A stretch of DNA of 64,000 bases from Akkermansiaceae bacterium UBA956 (GCA_002293145.1 DBCO01000014.1:3401-67400), one strand, 5' to 3'; positions 54,091 to 62,292 are shown, counted from the first letter of the stretch. Translations and numbers: made by a program. The notes: generated by a model not told the origin, from the sequence alone.

Positions 54091-54605
54091 GTGATGGGTT
54101 TCCATTCGAGCTTCGGCTTGACGGATTCTTCCGTTACCAGTCGTGATGCAGTGGGCAAAATGTGGGAGTGATTTTGCAAAAGATTCTGCCACCATTCGAG
54201 AGCTTGGCTGTTGGCCGGACTGTTGGGATTGATCACTTCCGGATCGAGCGAAAGGATGCGCCACAGGCGTGCGATGGTCAGTGTGAGTTGATGGCTCGGC
54301 ATCCACTTGGATCCCATGCAGACCGTTCCGTTAGAAAACACATTCACATTCCAGACTTGTGATGTGATCAGGCACTTCGGTGCAACGTAAGGGTAGTCTG
54401 TTGGTAGATCGATGCGCAGTGTCACCTCGGGCAGGCGTCGTTGCGGGAAACTGGCATCGCGCGCGGTAGGCACCGCCATGATCATTTCCACGCTGCGCAT
54501 GGGTGTTCCTGTGACTTTGAGGATGCGAATTCTGCCGTTCGACTGAGCCTCCAGGGCGCGCAGTCGTCGCAAGTCTTCTTGTCTTCGTTCTTTGGAAGGA
54601 TTCAT
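54087..54605 (-). CDS. E2 ubiquitin-conjugating-like protein
   Basis: 172 residues from ATG 54605, five bases after the UBL stop. UBC fold: EVTLRIDLPTDYPYVAPKCLI (the conserved strand plus YPxxxP), then VNVFSNGTVCMGSKWMPSHQL with catalytic Cys96, then TIARLWRILSLDPEVINPNSPAN, the helix and Pro-Asn-Ser-Pro typical of E2. The HPN motif of eukaryotic E2 is replaced by the NVNVFSNG segment. It should accept the UBL as a thioester from the E1-like enzyme. Reads through to the JAMM gene by ATGA overlap. Confidence 0.9.
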   Translation of the reverse strand: MNPSKERRQEDLRRLRALEAQSNGRIRILKVTGTPMRSVEMIMAVPTARDASFPQRRLPEVTLRIDLPTDYPYVAPKCLITSQVWNVNVFSNGTVCMGSKWMPSHQLTLTIARLWRILSLDPEVINPNSPANSQALEWWQNLLQNHSHILPTASRLVTEESVKPKLEWKPIT

Positions 54606-54610
54606 GGGGG

Positions 54611-54859
54611 TTATCCTGCCGTCAGGGTGTTGTCGAGGCTCAGGAGATCGCCGGATTTGACATTTTGATCGGAAACTGCCTGCGATGAGTTGAGCACATG
54701 ATTGCTTGTCGCATTGACGAGAGTGTAGGTCACGTCCTTGGGGAGTTTCCAATTATCGACGGCGTTTTCAATGACCTCATTGCCAGTCATGCCGTAAGGA
54801 ATGTTGACTTCGCTTTTACGAGTTTGATCGGCGGTGCGTAGGATTACGGGTATATTCAT
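54611..54859 (-). CDS. YukD-like ubiquitin-fold protein ending in Ala-Gly
   Basis: 82 residues from ATG 54859. Beta-grasp pattern: IPVILRTADQTRKSEVNIP (beta hairpin), TGNEVIENAVDNWKLP (helix), VTYTLVNATSNHVLN, SGDLLSLDNTLTAG. Closest in layout to YukD/EsaB-type ubiquitin-like proteins. The free C-terminal Gly matches what an E1 adenylates, but the penultimate residue is Ala rather than Gly. The frame is open upstream to 54910, but those residues are Asn/Gln-rich and overlap the E1 gene. Predicted modifier of the operon. Confidence 0.88.
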   Translation of the reverse strand: MNIPVILRTADQTRKSEVNIPYGMTGNEVIENAVDNWKLPKDVTYTLVNATSNHVLNSSQAVSDQNVKSGDLLSLDNTLTAG

Positions 54860-54896
54860 GGTGTATTGCTTGTTGTTTTGTTGTTGAAAATGATTG

Positions 54897-56063
54897 TTAG
54901 GAGTCATCATTCAGCCGATTGCTTAATGACAGCAGAAAGGGTGGGCGAGAGTCAGGTGAGTAGAGAAATTGCAAGGGGAGTTTTCTGCCTGCTGAGAGCG
55001 CGCGCAATGACGATGGAGTTGCCGAATCCATAATCGACACGCTGCGTGAAGCGGCTTGGCACTCTGGGCACCACGTCAGGCTTGTGTCGTAATCACGCGC
55101 TCTTGCAAGCAGGGCATGGGATTGATGACAGCCAGAGCAGTGCCACCCGGTGATGATCGGTTCGGAAAAGATCAACTCGCTTTCTTCATCTTGCGCGGTT
55201 GGATAGATACCAACGGGAGATGATTCCGCGCGGCAAGGTATGATCACAGGTAATTTCCCGTAGATTCCGCATGCTGGGCATACAGGGTTGCGTGATATCA
55301 TACGTTCTTCCGCGGTAAGACTGAGCAAGCGAGATCGCGACTGCACGGAAAATTTACGACGCGTTGGCAAATCACAAACGTGCTGCAACAGCAGTGAAAC
55401 GAGAGCTGCTCCGGCGATACTGGATGTCAGTGTCGTGGTAGGAATGCGACGTTGTTCGATGGAAGCTTTTCGCAGGCCACCGCAGGAATAGCGCGCGCTG
55501 ATGGATTCGTAGATCGCCGACGGTATCCAGCATTCGTAGCATGCGGCAGCATCGGTAGGGGTATGAGGATAAATTTCCGCAGATACTTCCCAGGCGTCGA
55601 TCGCGGCATTCAGCAGAGGAGTTCCCGCAAGAAGACACAAACGATTGAGCGCGATGCGTGCTTCGTGATTATCGACGCAACAAATAACGGCATCAGCAGC
55701 ACGAACTCGCTCAACGCTCAGTCGATCTCTGAAATCACCCATGAATCCCTGCGCTGTGACATTCGGATCGATGTTTCTGCAGGCATCGGCAGCAGCCTCG
55801 GCTTTCGATCTGCCGACGAGGCCTTCGTGAAATAATACACTGCGGGTAAGATTGTGAATTTCGATCAGATCAAAGTCGTGGATATCAATTCTGCCAATGC
55901 CGAGAAGAGCGAGATTTTTGATCACCTCATTTCCCACAGCACCAGCACCGATGACGATTGCATCGACAAGAGCAAGGCGTTCCTGATCGAAGCCCTCAAT
56001 CAATCGATGTCGATCGTAGCGGTCATTAGGTCGTTGCGTTGTTTCTTTTGCTGATAGATTCAT
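54897..56063 (-). CDS. ThiF/E1-like activating enzyme with zinc ribbons
   Basis: 388 residues. Rossmann E1 domain: RYDRHRLIEGF near 15, GAGAVGNEVIKNLALLGIG (39 onward), D63/D65, N71, R74 and Asp131 in CVDNHEAR, as in adenylating E1 enzymes. Candidate catalytic cysteines are Cys175/Cys178 (AACYECW) and Cys194 (YSCGG). The C-terminal part adds zinc-binding pairs C262/C265, C309/C312 and C332/C335. It should adenylate the UBL C terminus and pass it to the E2. Start ATG overlaps the previous stop (ATGA, 56060-56063). Confidence 0.92.
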   Translation of the reverse strand: MNLSAKETTQRPNDRYDRHRLIEGFDQERLALVDAIVIGAGAVGNEVIKNLALLGIGRIDIHDFDLIEIHNLTRSVLFHEGLVGRSKAEAAADACRNIDPNVTAQGFMGDFRDRLSVERVRAADAVICCVDNHEARIALNRLCLLAGTPLLNAAIDAWEVSAEIYPHTPTDAAACYECWIPSAIYESISARYSCGGLRKASIEQRRIPTTTLTSSIAGAALVSLLLQHVCDLPTRRKFSVQSRSRLLSLTAEERMISRNPVCPACGIYGKLPVIIPCRAESSPVGIYPTAQDEESELIFSEPIITGWHCSGCHQSHALLARARDYDTSLTWCPECQAASRSVSIMDSATPSSLRALSAGRKLPLQFLYSPDSRPPFLLSLSNRLNDDS

Positions 56064-57004
56064 GAGGTCACCTCCTTAATGTCATCGATCGTGCGCACCA
56101 TGCGAACTTCGCCCCATACGGGAACATAGGCCATGGTGGCCTTGCACGAAATCCTGCGTCCCACCCATTGCTTGATGCATCGCACACCACCGAGTTTTCG
56201 CACCATGGCAGGTTGAATCAAAGCGGGCACAGCATCACCCGATGAGCAATGGAGCTTGAGCAACAGGGAGCGATTGGGGTGCGTGCTTTGGACTTCGACA
56301 ATGGTGAAATGGTGAGAATGGGCCATGGGCATAGCCGCTGTATTTGGTAGTCTGCACGATGGTTCTTCCGTTATGATCTGGATGGGCAGATAGCTTTTCG
56401 CCGAATTGCATGCTGGGCATCGGGCTCTGAAATGTTTTTTGATTTCTTCAATGCTGCTCCTTTTCGCGAAAGCCGTGCATTTCGAGCATTGGTATAAGGG
56501 ATCGCCTTGGGTAAGCGGTGAGCCAGTTAGTACATCGCACACTCCCTGGATTGCTTGCGAGCTGATCTCCTTGTGTTTTGTTTTTCGCTTGGCTCTTGCC
56601 ACTGAGGGTGACTTGGCCTTGGCGACGCGGCGAGTAGCAGCTACCGATTTTCCGCAAGATGTGCACTGGGTTCCATGACCATGGCTCAAACGTGTCGAAC
56701 CACAACTGGGGCATGCATATCCGAGGGCATTTTTGCACGTAGGACAGAGGATCTGGCCGGCAGCTCGATTAACTCGAATGTTGCATCCGCATGAGCAATT
56801 TGTCATCAGAGAAATCGAGTTGCCATTGGCAAATGAGCTTGCCTGATGACCGATGGCGCGAGGAGCGTGTTGAGGCGAAATCGGCCCGATCAACTCAGTG
56901 ACCAAAGACCGAATCATTCGACTCATGAGAGAATTGCCTGCAAGAGGATTCATGACGCGCGCGAGGAAAGATGCATGGTTCGATTTTGCCGTCGCCCGAC
57001 TCAC
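56060..57004 (-). CDS. Multi-zinc-ribbon protein, first gene of ubiquitin-like operon
   Basis: 314 residues from GTG 57004 (ATG 56953 and ATG 56926 are alternatives). Cysteine pairs at 70/72/74, 87/90, 98/101 and 114/117 make two to three zinc ribbons. A Lys/Arg-rich linker (VAKAKSPSVARAKRKTKHK) follows, then Cys173/Cys176 and Cys196/Cys199 in YQCSKC ... RCPACN form another finger. The C-terminal 110 residues are beta-rich without Cys pairs. Within a conjugation operon it could be an E3-like adaptor or substrate receptor, though this is inference; the fingers could equally bind nucleic acid. Confidence 0.8.
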   Translation of the reverse strand: MSRATAKSNHASFLARVMNPLAGNSLMSRMIRSLVTELIGPISPQHAPRAIGHQASSFANGNSISLMTNCSCGCNIRVNRAAGQILCPTCKNALGYACPSCGSTRLSHGHGTQCTSCGKSVAATRRVAKAKSPSVARAKRKTKHKEISSQAIQGVCDVLTGSPLTQGDPLYQCSKCTAFAKRSSIEEIKKHFRARCPACNSAKSYLPIQIITEEPSCRLPNTAAMPMAHSHHFTIVEVQSTHPNRSLLLKLHCSSGDAVPALIQPAMVRKLGGVRCIKQWVGRRISCKATMAYVPVWGEVRMVRTIDDIKEVTS

Positions 57005-57046
57005 TGCTCCCTATGAACAAATGGGTCAGATGGCGATTTGACGTCG

Positions 57047-57052
57047 ATTATA
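57047..57052 (-). promoter_or_regulatory. -10 element of ubiquitin-like operon
   Basis: A perfect TATAAT on the minus strand, 43 bases before GTG 57004. A TTGAGC sits 20 bp upstream of it, a long spacing for -35. Followed by AGGGAG a few bases before the GTG, which supports that start. Confidence 0.5.
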
Positions 57053-57220
57053 CTAAAGTTCGTTATGAAATGGCTCAAATCCCCACCATTTGCGAAAAAA
57101 ATCGAAAAAATGACAATTCTCCCCAAAAAAATGTTTTGGACTATTTGGAATTGACCCTAATGCCCCTTCAGGAAAGGGATGTTGTCTACTGCTTGACTTC
57201 CTTACAGGCCGCACGAGTTG

Positions 57221-57718
57221 TTATTTCTCGGCTTTCATCACGCCGCTTACCACTAAACTGAGTATCACAGAACAGGTAAAAAACCAAGCTCCTGTCTCAA
57301 TGCGAACCTCACTGTCTCCGGGCAATTTTTTCAGCAATAAAAGCATCAGAGCGATCAGCATGACTTCAAGCATCGCATACTTAGAACTCCAGCGCACCGC
57401 CATCCAAATGGGTCGCGATACGGGTGCGATACCGAGTCCCTCTGACCATAACACTGTAAGTTTCATGACTGGCAGAACCAATGAAAATATAGCCATGATC
57501 ACCGCAAGTATTCTTTCATTTTCCAGCCATAAGGTTTTGATGCCTCCCAACAGAGTCACAGAAATCGGCTTGAATTCATCATCCGCTAGCAACTTCGCCA
57601 CGCCTGTCCAGCGTCCTGCTGCGGGTTCAATAGAAAACAAGGGAAGATTCAAGGCGATGCCAAACGCAAGCGAGCTGATGACAACCGCAATGATGAAAAT
57701 CAAACGACGAGTATTCAT
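57221..57718 (-). CDS. PqiA-like membrane protein
   Basis: 165 residues with four transmembrane segments. NLPLFSIEP after the first helix, ILAVIMAIFSLVLPVMKLTVLW (the conserved Pro-x-x-Lys region), and KYAMLEVMLIALMLLL match the PqiA/YebS domain, normally duplicated in about 420 residues; here only one domain is present. PqiA proteins connect to MCE (PqiB) lipid-transport bridges, but no MCE gene is seen. Overlaps the upstream exported-protein gene by ATGA (57715-57718), which suggests the two products act together. Confidence 0.8.
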   Translation of the reverse strand: MNTRRLIFIIAVVISSLAFGIALNLPLFSIEPAAGRWTGVAKLLADDEFKPISVTLLGGIKTLWLENERILAVIMAIFSLVLPVMKLTVLWSEGLGIAPVSRPIWMAVRWSSKYAMLEVMLIALMLLLLKKLPGDSEVRIETGAWFFTCSVILSLVVSGVMKAEK

Positions 57719-58494
57719 TTTTTCTCAAGATCACGCATGAATCGGTCAAAGCCTTGCTGAATTTCTTTTCCCGCTTCTTCCATGACTTTGCTGGCATCTT
57801 CCACGACTTTTTCAGCATCATTGATCGCTTTTTCGGCAGCTTTGCCAAATTGATCCGCAATTTGATCTTGTGCACTGATCATCGCTTCCGGAATGGTATC
57901 TAGTTCGATTACGGATGAATCCCAGAGCGTGAGATCGGTTGATGTTTTTGCCGGTTCTTCTGCAGATTGCACGGATATGACCAGATTTTTCAGAACTCCA
58001 GATCCTCTCCATTCATTTTTTCCCAACCCCAGAGAGGTCATGGGGATCCTCAGACCTTTGATGAATTCGCGACTGACCAAATCATCATCAAAAATGCCAA
58101 TTTCGAGCGACTGTTCCGGATTCATGCGAAACCTGCCGACTTTCTGCAAGGACTTGGCGTCGAGTTCACCCTTCAGGATTTGGGAAGCTTCCACCGCCGT
58201 TTGATCCCATTGAGCGATGAGGCTATCAGTGGATGCAACGGTGGTTAGAACTATTTGATCTTGCCATGACAACATCGCCATTAAGTCCGGCGCGTTTCCA
58301 TCCATATCCCATGATTTACCCTCGCGATTCATGGGAGCAACCTCTGCTTGTTTGATCCAGATTTCGTAAACTTGACCGTTTTCCAATTTGTTTCCGCGTG
58401 TTTTGTCAGTTACTCCCATGATCACGGATGCCGTGGCAATCAGAGCAAAGGGAATTGCAATGAGTAGGACTTTTTGTGATAAGATTTTTTTCAT
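57715..58494 (-). CDS. Exported C2-like protein with helical tail
   Basis: 259 residues. The N terminus (KVLLIAIPFALIATASVIMG) is a signal peptide or anchor. Residues 42-180 resemble a C2-type beta-sandwich: YEIWIKQAEVAPMNREGKSWD, APDLMAMLSW, SLIAQWDQT, LEIGIFDDDLVSREFIKGLR, with Asp-rich loops that could bind calcium. The final 60 residues are a long amphipathic helix (FGKAAEKAINDAEKVVED, then KEIQQGFDRFMRDLEKK). Translationally coupled to the PqiA-like gene. The C2 assignment is by eye; no database search was possible. Confidence 0.65.
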   Translation of the reverse strand: MKKILSQKVLLIAIPFALIATASVIMGVTDKTRGNKLENGQVYEIWIKQAEVAPMNREGKSWDMDGNAPDLMAMLSWQDQIVLTTVASTDSLIAQWDQTAVEASQILKGELDAKSLQKVGRFRMNPEQSLEIGIFDDDLVSREFIKGLRIPMTSLGLGKNEWRGSGVLKNLVISVQSAEEPAKTSTDLTLWDSSVIELDTIPEAMISAQDQIADQFGKAAEKAINDAEKVVEDASKVMEEAGKEIQQGFDRFMRDLEKK

Positions 58495-58506
58495 AAATGT
58501 TTCGAT

Positions 58507-58911
58507 TTAGTATGTTCTTTTCAATGTTCCGTTTTCATATTCGGCTGTCTTGCCATTCTTCAATTGTGCGTAAATTTTGCCGTTTTGGACTTGGACACGA
58601 TTGACATTGCTGCCGAATGTCCTGCGTAAAGTGCCATTTTTGTATTCCACAATTCTGCCATCTTTCGTGACTCCTGCCACCGTGACTCCATCTGTATCAG
58701 CGTCCACCAAATTGCTGCCGTAAGTTCGGCGTAAAGTTCCCTTCACCCGCTCTTCGATTCTGCCATTGTTGATGCGCACAGTGGCTGGCTCATCGGCGAA
58801 GCATGGCAAGGCTACCAAAAAGACCGCCCAAGATACAATCCCCGCAAGAAAGTGGCAGGACAATCTCGAGGTAGTGACTTTTCTGCAGGGGAAAGATGAA
58901 TTTGTGTTCAT
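58507..58911 (-). CDS. Small secreted repeat protein
   Basis: 134 residues with a signal peptide (CHFLAGIVSWAVFLVALPCFADEP) and three or four imperfect repeats of about 20 to 25 residues ending in GTLRRTYGSN, GTLRRTFGSN and GTLKRTY. The pattern (G-K/R-I-x-E-Y-x-N-G-T-L-R-R-T) suggests short beta-meanders, like propeller or solenoid units. Length would give only half a propeller. It precedes the C2-like gene by 12 bp. Function unknown. Confidence 0.7.
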   Translation of the reverse strand: MNTNSSFPCRKVTTSRLSCHFLAGIVSWAVFLVALPCFADEPATVRINNGRIEERVKGTLRRTYGSNLVDADTDGVTVAGVTKDGRIVEYKNGTLRRTFGSNVNRVQVQNGKIYAQLKNGKTAEYENGTLKRTY

Positions 58912-58940
58912 AGTTAGTTTTTGAGTAATTGGTCAATACA

Positions 58941-59435
58941 TCATTGAGCTGGCTTCTTATCAATTTTTGGTAGATTTAAATTCTTTTTTTGAACAGCGGT
59001 AACCCAGTTGGTGAATCCCGGAAATGCATGAAACTCGGAATTCCTTTTTTGCCATTGATTGACAAACAATGGCGTATTCAACATTCTAACAATTTCGGAT
59101 TCCCATATGTTCCAAACTTCTATGTCTAGATAACCTTTTTCTTTTAAGTAGTATTCTTCAGATACTAGATTCAGATACGAAATCACAAAAATCTCGAATT
59201 TGGCTTCTTTAGCAAATTTTTGATTATTCGGATCAAGGCGAAATGAGCTATCAACTTTTTCGGACTCTTTGATGATTTTTTCATAACGCTCAGTGTATCG
59301 AGTGAAAACTTCCATGTTCATCATTCTACGATTCATATTGCCGTTTTCTCGAATTGTCCAAATTGCAATTATGACTGAAATTACTGTTGCAGCTTGTCCA
59401 ATCAGTTGAAGTTGTTCCATTAAGTTCATCGGCAT
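58941..59435 (-). CDS. Small N-terminally anchored membrane protein
   Basis: 164 residues. One transmembrane helix (LQLIGQAATVISVIIAIWTI), then a mostly helical cytosolic domain (MMNMEVFTRYTERYEKIIKE, FEIFVISYLNLVSEEYYLKE, WNIWESEIVRMLNTPLFVNQW). The layout recalls small DUF4760/DUF6082-like proteins that occur beside defence genes, but no firm family call is possible. The gene is clearly A+T-rich (roughly 35% G+C by eye), like the neighbouring TIR gene, and unlike the genes before 52 kb. Confidence 0.7.
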   Translation of the reverse strand: MPMNLMEQLQLIGQAATVISVIIAIWTIRENGNMNRRMMNMEVFTRYTERYEKIIKESEKVDSSFRLDPNNQKFAKEAKFEIFVISYLNLVSEEYYLKEKGYLDIEVWNIWESEIVRMLNTPLFVNQWQKRNSEFHAFPGFTNWVTAVQKKNLNLPKIDKKPAQ

Positions 59436-59511
59436 AATATGGCTATTGATAAATTTGTTTGTCGCGGATTAAATTCCCTTAATTCTAATTTTATATTCGG
59501 TTTGCTAATAA

Positions 59512-60546
59512 TTATTTTGTTAAAATATCTGAAATAATATCATCGATTTTTCTCGGTGGACATGCAGCATCAATCATCTGCAAACTTCTAAATGTGCCAG
59601 GCAAGGTTTCAATTTTTCTGTTTTTGAGATTCATCAAAGGCAGTAAAAAATGATCCCGATGAAGAGCACAGCACAACGCGGCGTGAAATTCATCGATGCA
59701 TTCTTGCGAATCAACATAACTATCGGTAATCAGACAGATCGCTTTACGTGAAGCGTGCAATCCAGAAATGATGGATGGCTTCCAATAAGAGCCGGCTTGA
59801 ATCGAATTTTCATCAATAAACATTCTAATCCCTGGCGCGCGCTGACGCATCAAGTTGATCATTGTCTGTGCATACGAATAATCTTTGCGACGATAGCTCA
59901 CGAAGTAATCATATTGAGGATCGTTATGATTTTTCATTGCACCCCATTCATTTTTTATTTGCTCGAAGAAAATTCCAGCCTCAAACACGAGCTGATAAAT
60001 ATCATGAGATTTTTCATGTAATACGATCTGCACTTTGGAGACGGGCAATGATCCTTTTAAATGATTGTATGCTTGTCTTATGATTGCTTCAAGCATGATT
60101 GATTTGCTGGTGCGCTGATCTCCTGTTGACAAAAGAGGAATCCTCAGTGTGTTGAAATTTTGACAGGTTTTCGAGAGAGAAAATTCAGTAACCATCCGAA
60201 AAACATTTCCAACAACGCTTGCCGGATCGATAGCGCATCCTTGTTCAAAGCACAAAATTCGACGAAATGGAATATGCTGCGGAAGCAAATGAGAAATCCA
60301 GCAATGCCACCGATCGCGTTCGTCCACTTCCTTGTCTGCAGCGAATTGATCCACATCAATTCCCTGCTTCCACAAAGACTCGATCATTGTGCCGGGTGTC
60401 GGAGCATAGTTATTTTTGAAAGATGATATCGCCAAAATGTCCACTGATTCGTCAGCCGAGCATTTCGTGGCATCTCCCACACATATTTCCAATGTGTGTG
60501 GAAAATGATTAATATCCCTTACTTCTTTGCTGAAAATAATTTTCAT
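59512..60546 (-). CDS. TIR-domain protein with macro-like N-terminal domain
   Basis: 344 residues. Residues 20-200 form a macro-like domain: ICVGDATKCSADESVDILAI, then SSFKNNYAPTPGTMIESLWK, IPLLSTGDQRTSKSIMLEAI. Residues 212-344 are a TIR domain: YDYFVSYRRKDYSYAQTMIN, RMFIDENSIQAGSYWKPSI, AICLITDSYVDSQECIDEFH with Glu286 at the position of the catalytic Glu of NAD-cleaving TIRs. TIRs in bacterial immunity cleave NAD+ or make signalling cADPR isomers, and macro domains bind ADP-ribose-type ligands. It follows the RCK-RyR gene by 27 bp. A role as NADase effector is inferred. Confidence 0.88.
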   Translation of the reverse strand: MKIIFSKEVRDINHFPHTLEICVGDATKCSADESVDILAISSFKNNYAPTPGTMIESLWKQGIDVDQFAADKEVDERDRWHCWISHLLPQHIPFRRILCFEQGCAIDPASVVGNVFRMVTEFSLSKTCQNFNTLRIPLLSTGDQRTSKSIMLEAIIRQAYNHLKGSLPVSKVQIVLHEKSHDIYQLVFEAGIFFEQIKNEWGAMKNHNDPQYDYFVSYRRKDYSYAQTMINLMRQRAPGIRMFIDENSIQAGSYWKPSIISGLHASRKAICLITDSYVDSQECIDEFHAALCCALHRDHFLLPLMNLKNRKIETLPGTFRSLQMIDAACPPRKIDDIISDILTK

Positions 60547-60573
60547 TACCCCCTCACTTCTACTCTCCTGTAT

Positions 60574-62292
60574 TTAAGTTAAGGCACGATATTTTACGGC
60601 TTGTTTCACCTGTTCCAGGTCGTAATTTTTTGTGTCTTGATTCAATTCGTCATAGGGAACCAGATTGTCGTGAATTTTTAGATCATCTTTGCGCGCGCCG
60701 CTCGTCCATCCGGCCATCCATAGCGGGGCCTCCCAGCGTTCGTGTTCCATTCGGCAAAGCATGTCGAGTTGTTCTTCTGAAAGATGGGCCCAAGCATTTT
60801 GCAGAGATGACGCAACCATTTGCGGATCGAGCCCAACCGCACGGATTTTGATGCTGATGTGGTCTGCTGCGAGACGATTGCCGTCTTTTTGCTCCTCCGT
60901 GAGTTCATTCCAAGGGCGATAGGTTGCCTTGGCACGGTGATTCGCCACACTTTTGAAGTCGCCCGCGGCTTCAGCTTTTTGAATTCTTTCGTCAGTTCCC
61001 TTTTTCCAGATTTCATGGATGCGGCGCGCGACGGCATCAAGTCGCTGCTGGAACACGGCTTCACATCCAACGGCCTGACTCCAGTCAGGAAGAAAACGAA
61101 TGTGTCCGACCTGTGGATTTTTCTCCACCAAGGATCTCGTGCCTTGTTCTCCTCGTTGATCCAATAAAACCCGCAACTTCGGACCGTTTTTCATTCTTTC
61201 TCCCAGCAATAAAGCATCAGCCAGCGCCGCTTCAGCATCCCCAGTCGGCAGGACAGTGACCAGTGATTCTGCGCTCCAATCGGTTGATAGCTCAGCGACC
61301 CTCAAAACAAATTCCCCACTCTCATCAATGCGGTGCGCGCGCAACGTCGCGCACTTCTGGAATCCCGGATATTCCTTTAGCATCCGTGCCACATCTGCAT
61401 CAGCCGTGACCGACACCACATGGATCTGCACTTTCCCACCGTTGCGGTAATGCCCAATGTGGGCGGCATGAACCACGAGAGCTTTTTCAAAAGGAGCCAA
61501 ACTGCCCACCACCAGATGCAGTTCATCGTGAAGACCACTTTGGGCATCCCACTCAAGGGGAATCTGTTCTAAGGTTAGTCGTGCGCGATTCGCGTAACAG
61601 TTGAACAATCGTATGCCGTATCGACCGTCTTTTTGGGCATTCAGCAATGGAGATCTCTGCAGCACATTGCGCCTGCCTACATCGGACACATGCACATGAA
61701 TGTCTACGGGATTGGTAGATCGATCGGCAGGCAGTAATTCTGCGGCAGCCAGGGCCATGCCAATATTGGTGCGGTCATCACCCGTCATGCAAACAAGGCG
61801 TGATGCGCGACTCAACCCTACCTGCCTGAGCAATGCTTCGTCACCGCCCGATCCTTTCATCACGATAGCACCGGCACGGCGCAATGATTCAATCGTCGCT
61901 CCTTCTTGCGGCTCAATCACAACTACGGTTTCGTCTGGATGCTGCTGAATTTCGTCCGCGAGGGTGCAGCCTTTTTCGCCTGCACCGCAAATGATCGTAT
62001 GACCGTTCATCCAACGCAAACGCATGACGCCCCAGAGGCGAGAAAAGAAAGCGTGAGCAGCTGCGTAGACGCCGCCCAAGGTCGTAGCCGGAGCAAGCCA
62101 GCGCGCGATCTCGACACCGATGGGCACGTTGCCCTCCAGATCACCGCCCTGGAAGGTGAACAATTGTAACGCCATATAAAAACGCGTCGTGCTGCTGTAA
62201 TCTTCCGGCACGTCGCCAAACCCTTGCCATGCAGCAACAAACGATACGGCAGAAGTGAAAAGGAGCAGCCAGAGAGATTTGGGAATTTTCAT
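60574..62292 (-). CDS. Membrane RCK/TrkA-N protein with C-terminal RyR domain
   Basis: 572 residues. N terminus with a signal-like helix and a second hydrophobic segment (LWLLLFTSAVSFVAAW, TTLGGVYAAAHAFF). A TrkA-N-type Rossmann domain starts near 97 (HTIICGAGEKGCTLADEIQ, VVVIEPQEG, GSGGDEALLRQVGL). A second Rossmann-like region follows at about 260-420. The C-terminal 80 residues match a RyR domain: EHERWEAPLWMAGWTSGARKD, then HDNLVPYDELNQDTKNYD. RyR domains are proposed ligand sensors in bacterial nucleotide-based conflict systems. It lies directly upstream of the TIR gene, likely in one operon. Confidence 0.88.
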   Translation of the reverse strand: MKIPKSLWLLLFTSAVSFVAAWQGFGDVPEDYSSTTRFYMALQLFTFQGGDLEGNVPIGVEIARWLAPATTLGGVYAAAHAFFSRLWGVMRLRWMNGHTIICGAGEKGCTLADEIQQHPDETVVVIEPQEGATIESLRRAGAIVMKGSGGDEALLRQVGLSRASRLVCMTGDDRTNIGMALAAAELLPADRSTNPVDIHVHVSDVGRRNVLQRSPLLNAQKDGRYGIRLFNCYANRARLTLEQIPLEWDAQSGLHDELHLVVGSLAPFEKALVVHAAHIGHYRNGGKVQIHVVSVTADADVARMLKEYPGFQKCATLRAHRIDESGEFVLRVAELSTDWSAESLVTVLPTGDAEAALADALLLGERMKNGPKLRVLLDQRGEQGTRSLVEKNPQVGHIRFLPDWSQAVGCEAVFQQRLDAVARRIHEIWKKGTDERIQKAEAAGDFKSVANHRAKATYRPWNELTEEQKDGNRLAADHISIKIRAVGLDPQMVASSLQNAWAHLSEEQLDMLCRMEHERWEAPLWMAGWTSGARKDDLKIHDNLVPYDELNQDTKNYDLEQVKQAVKYRALT

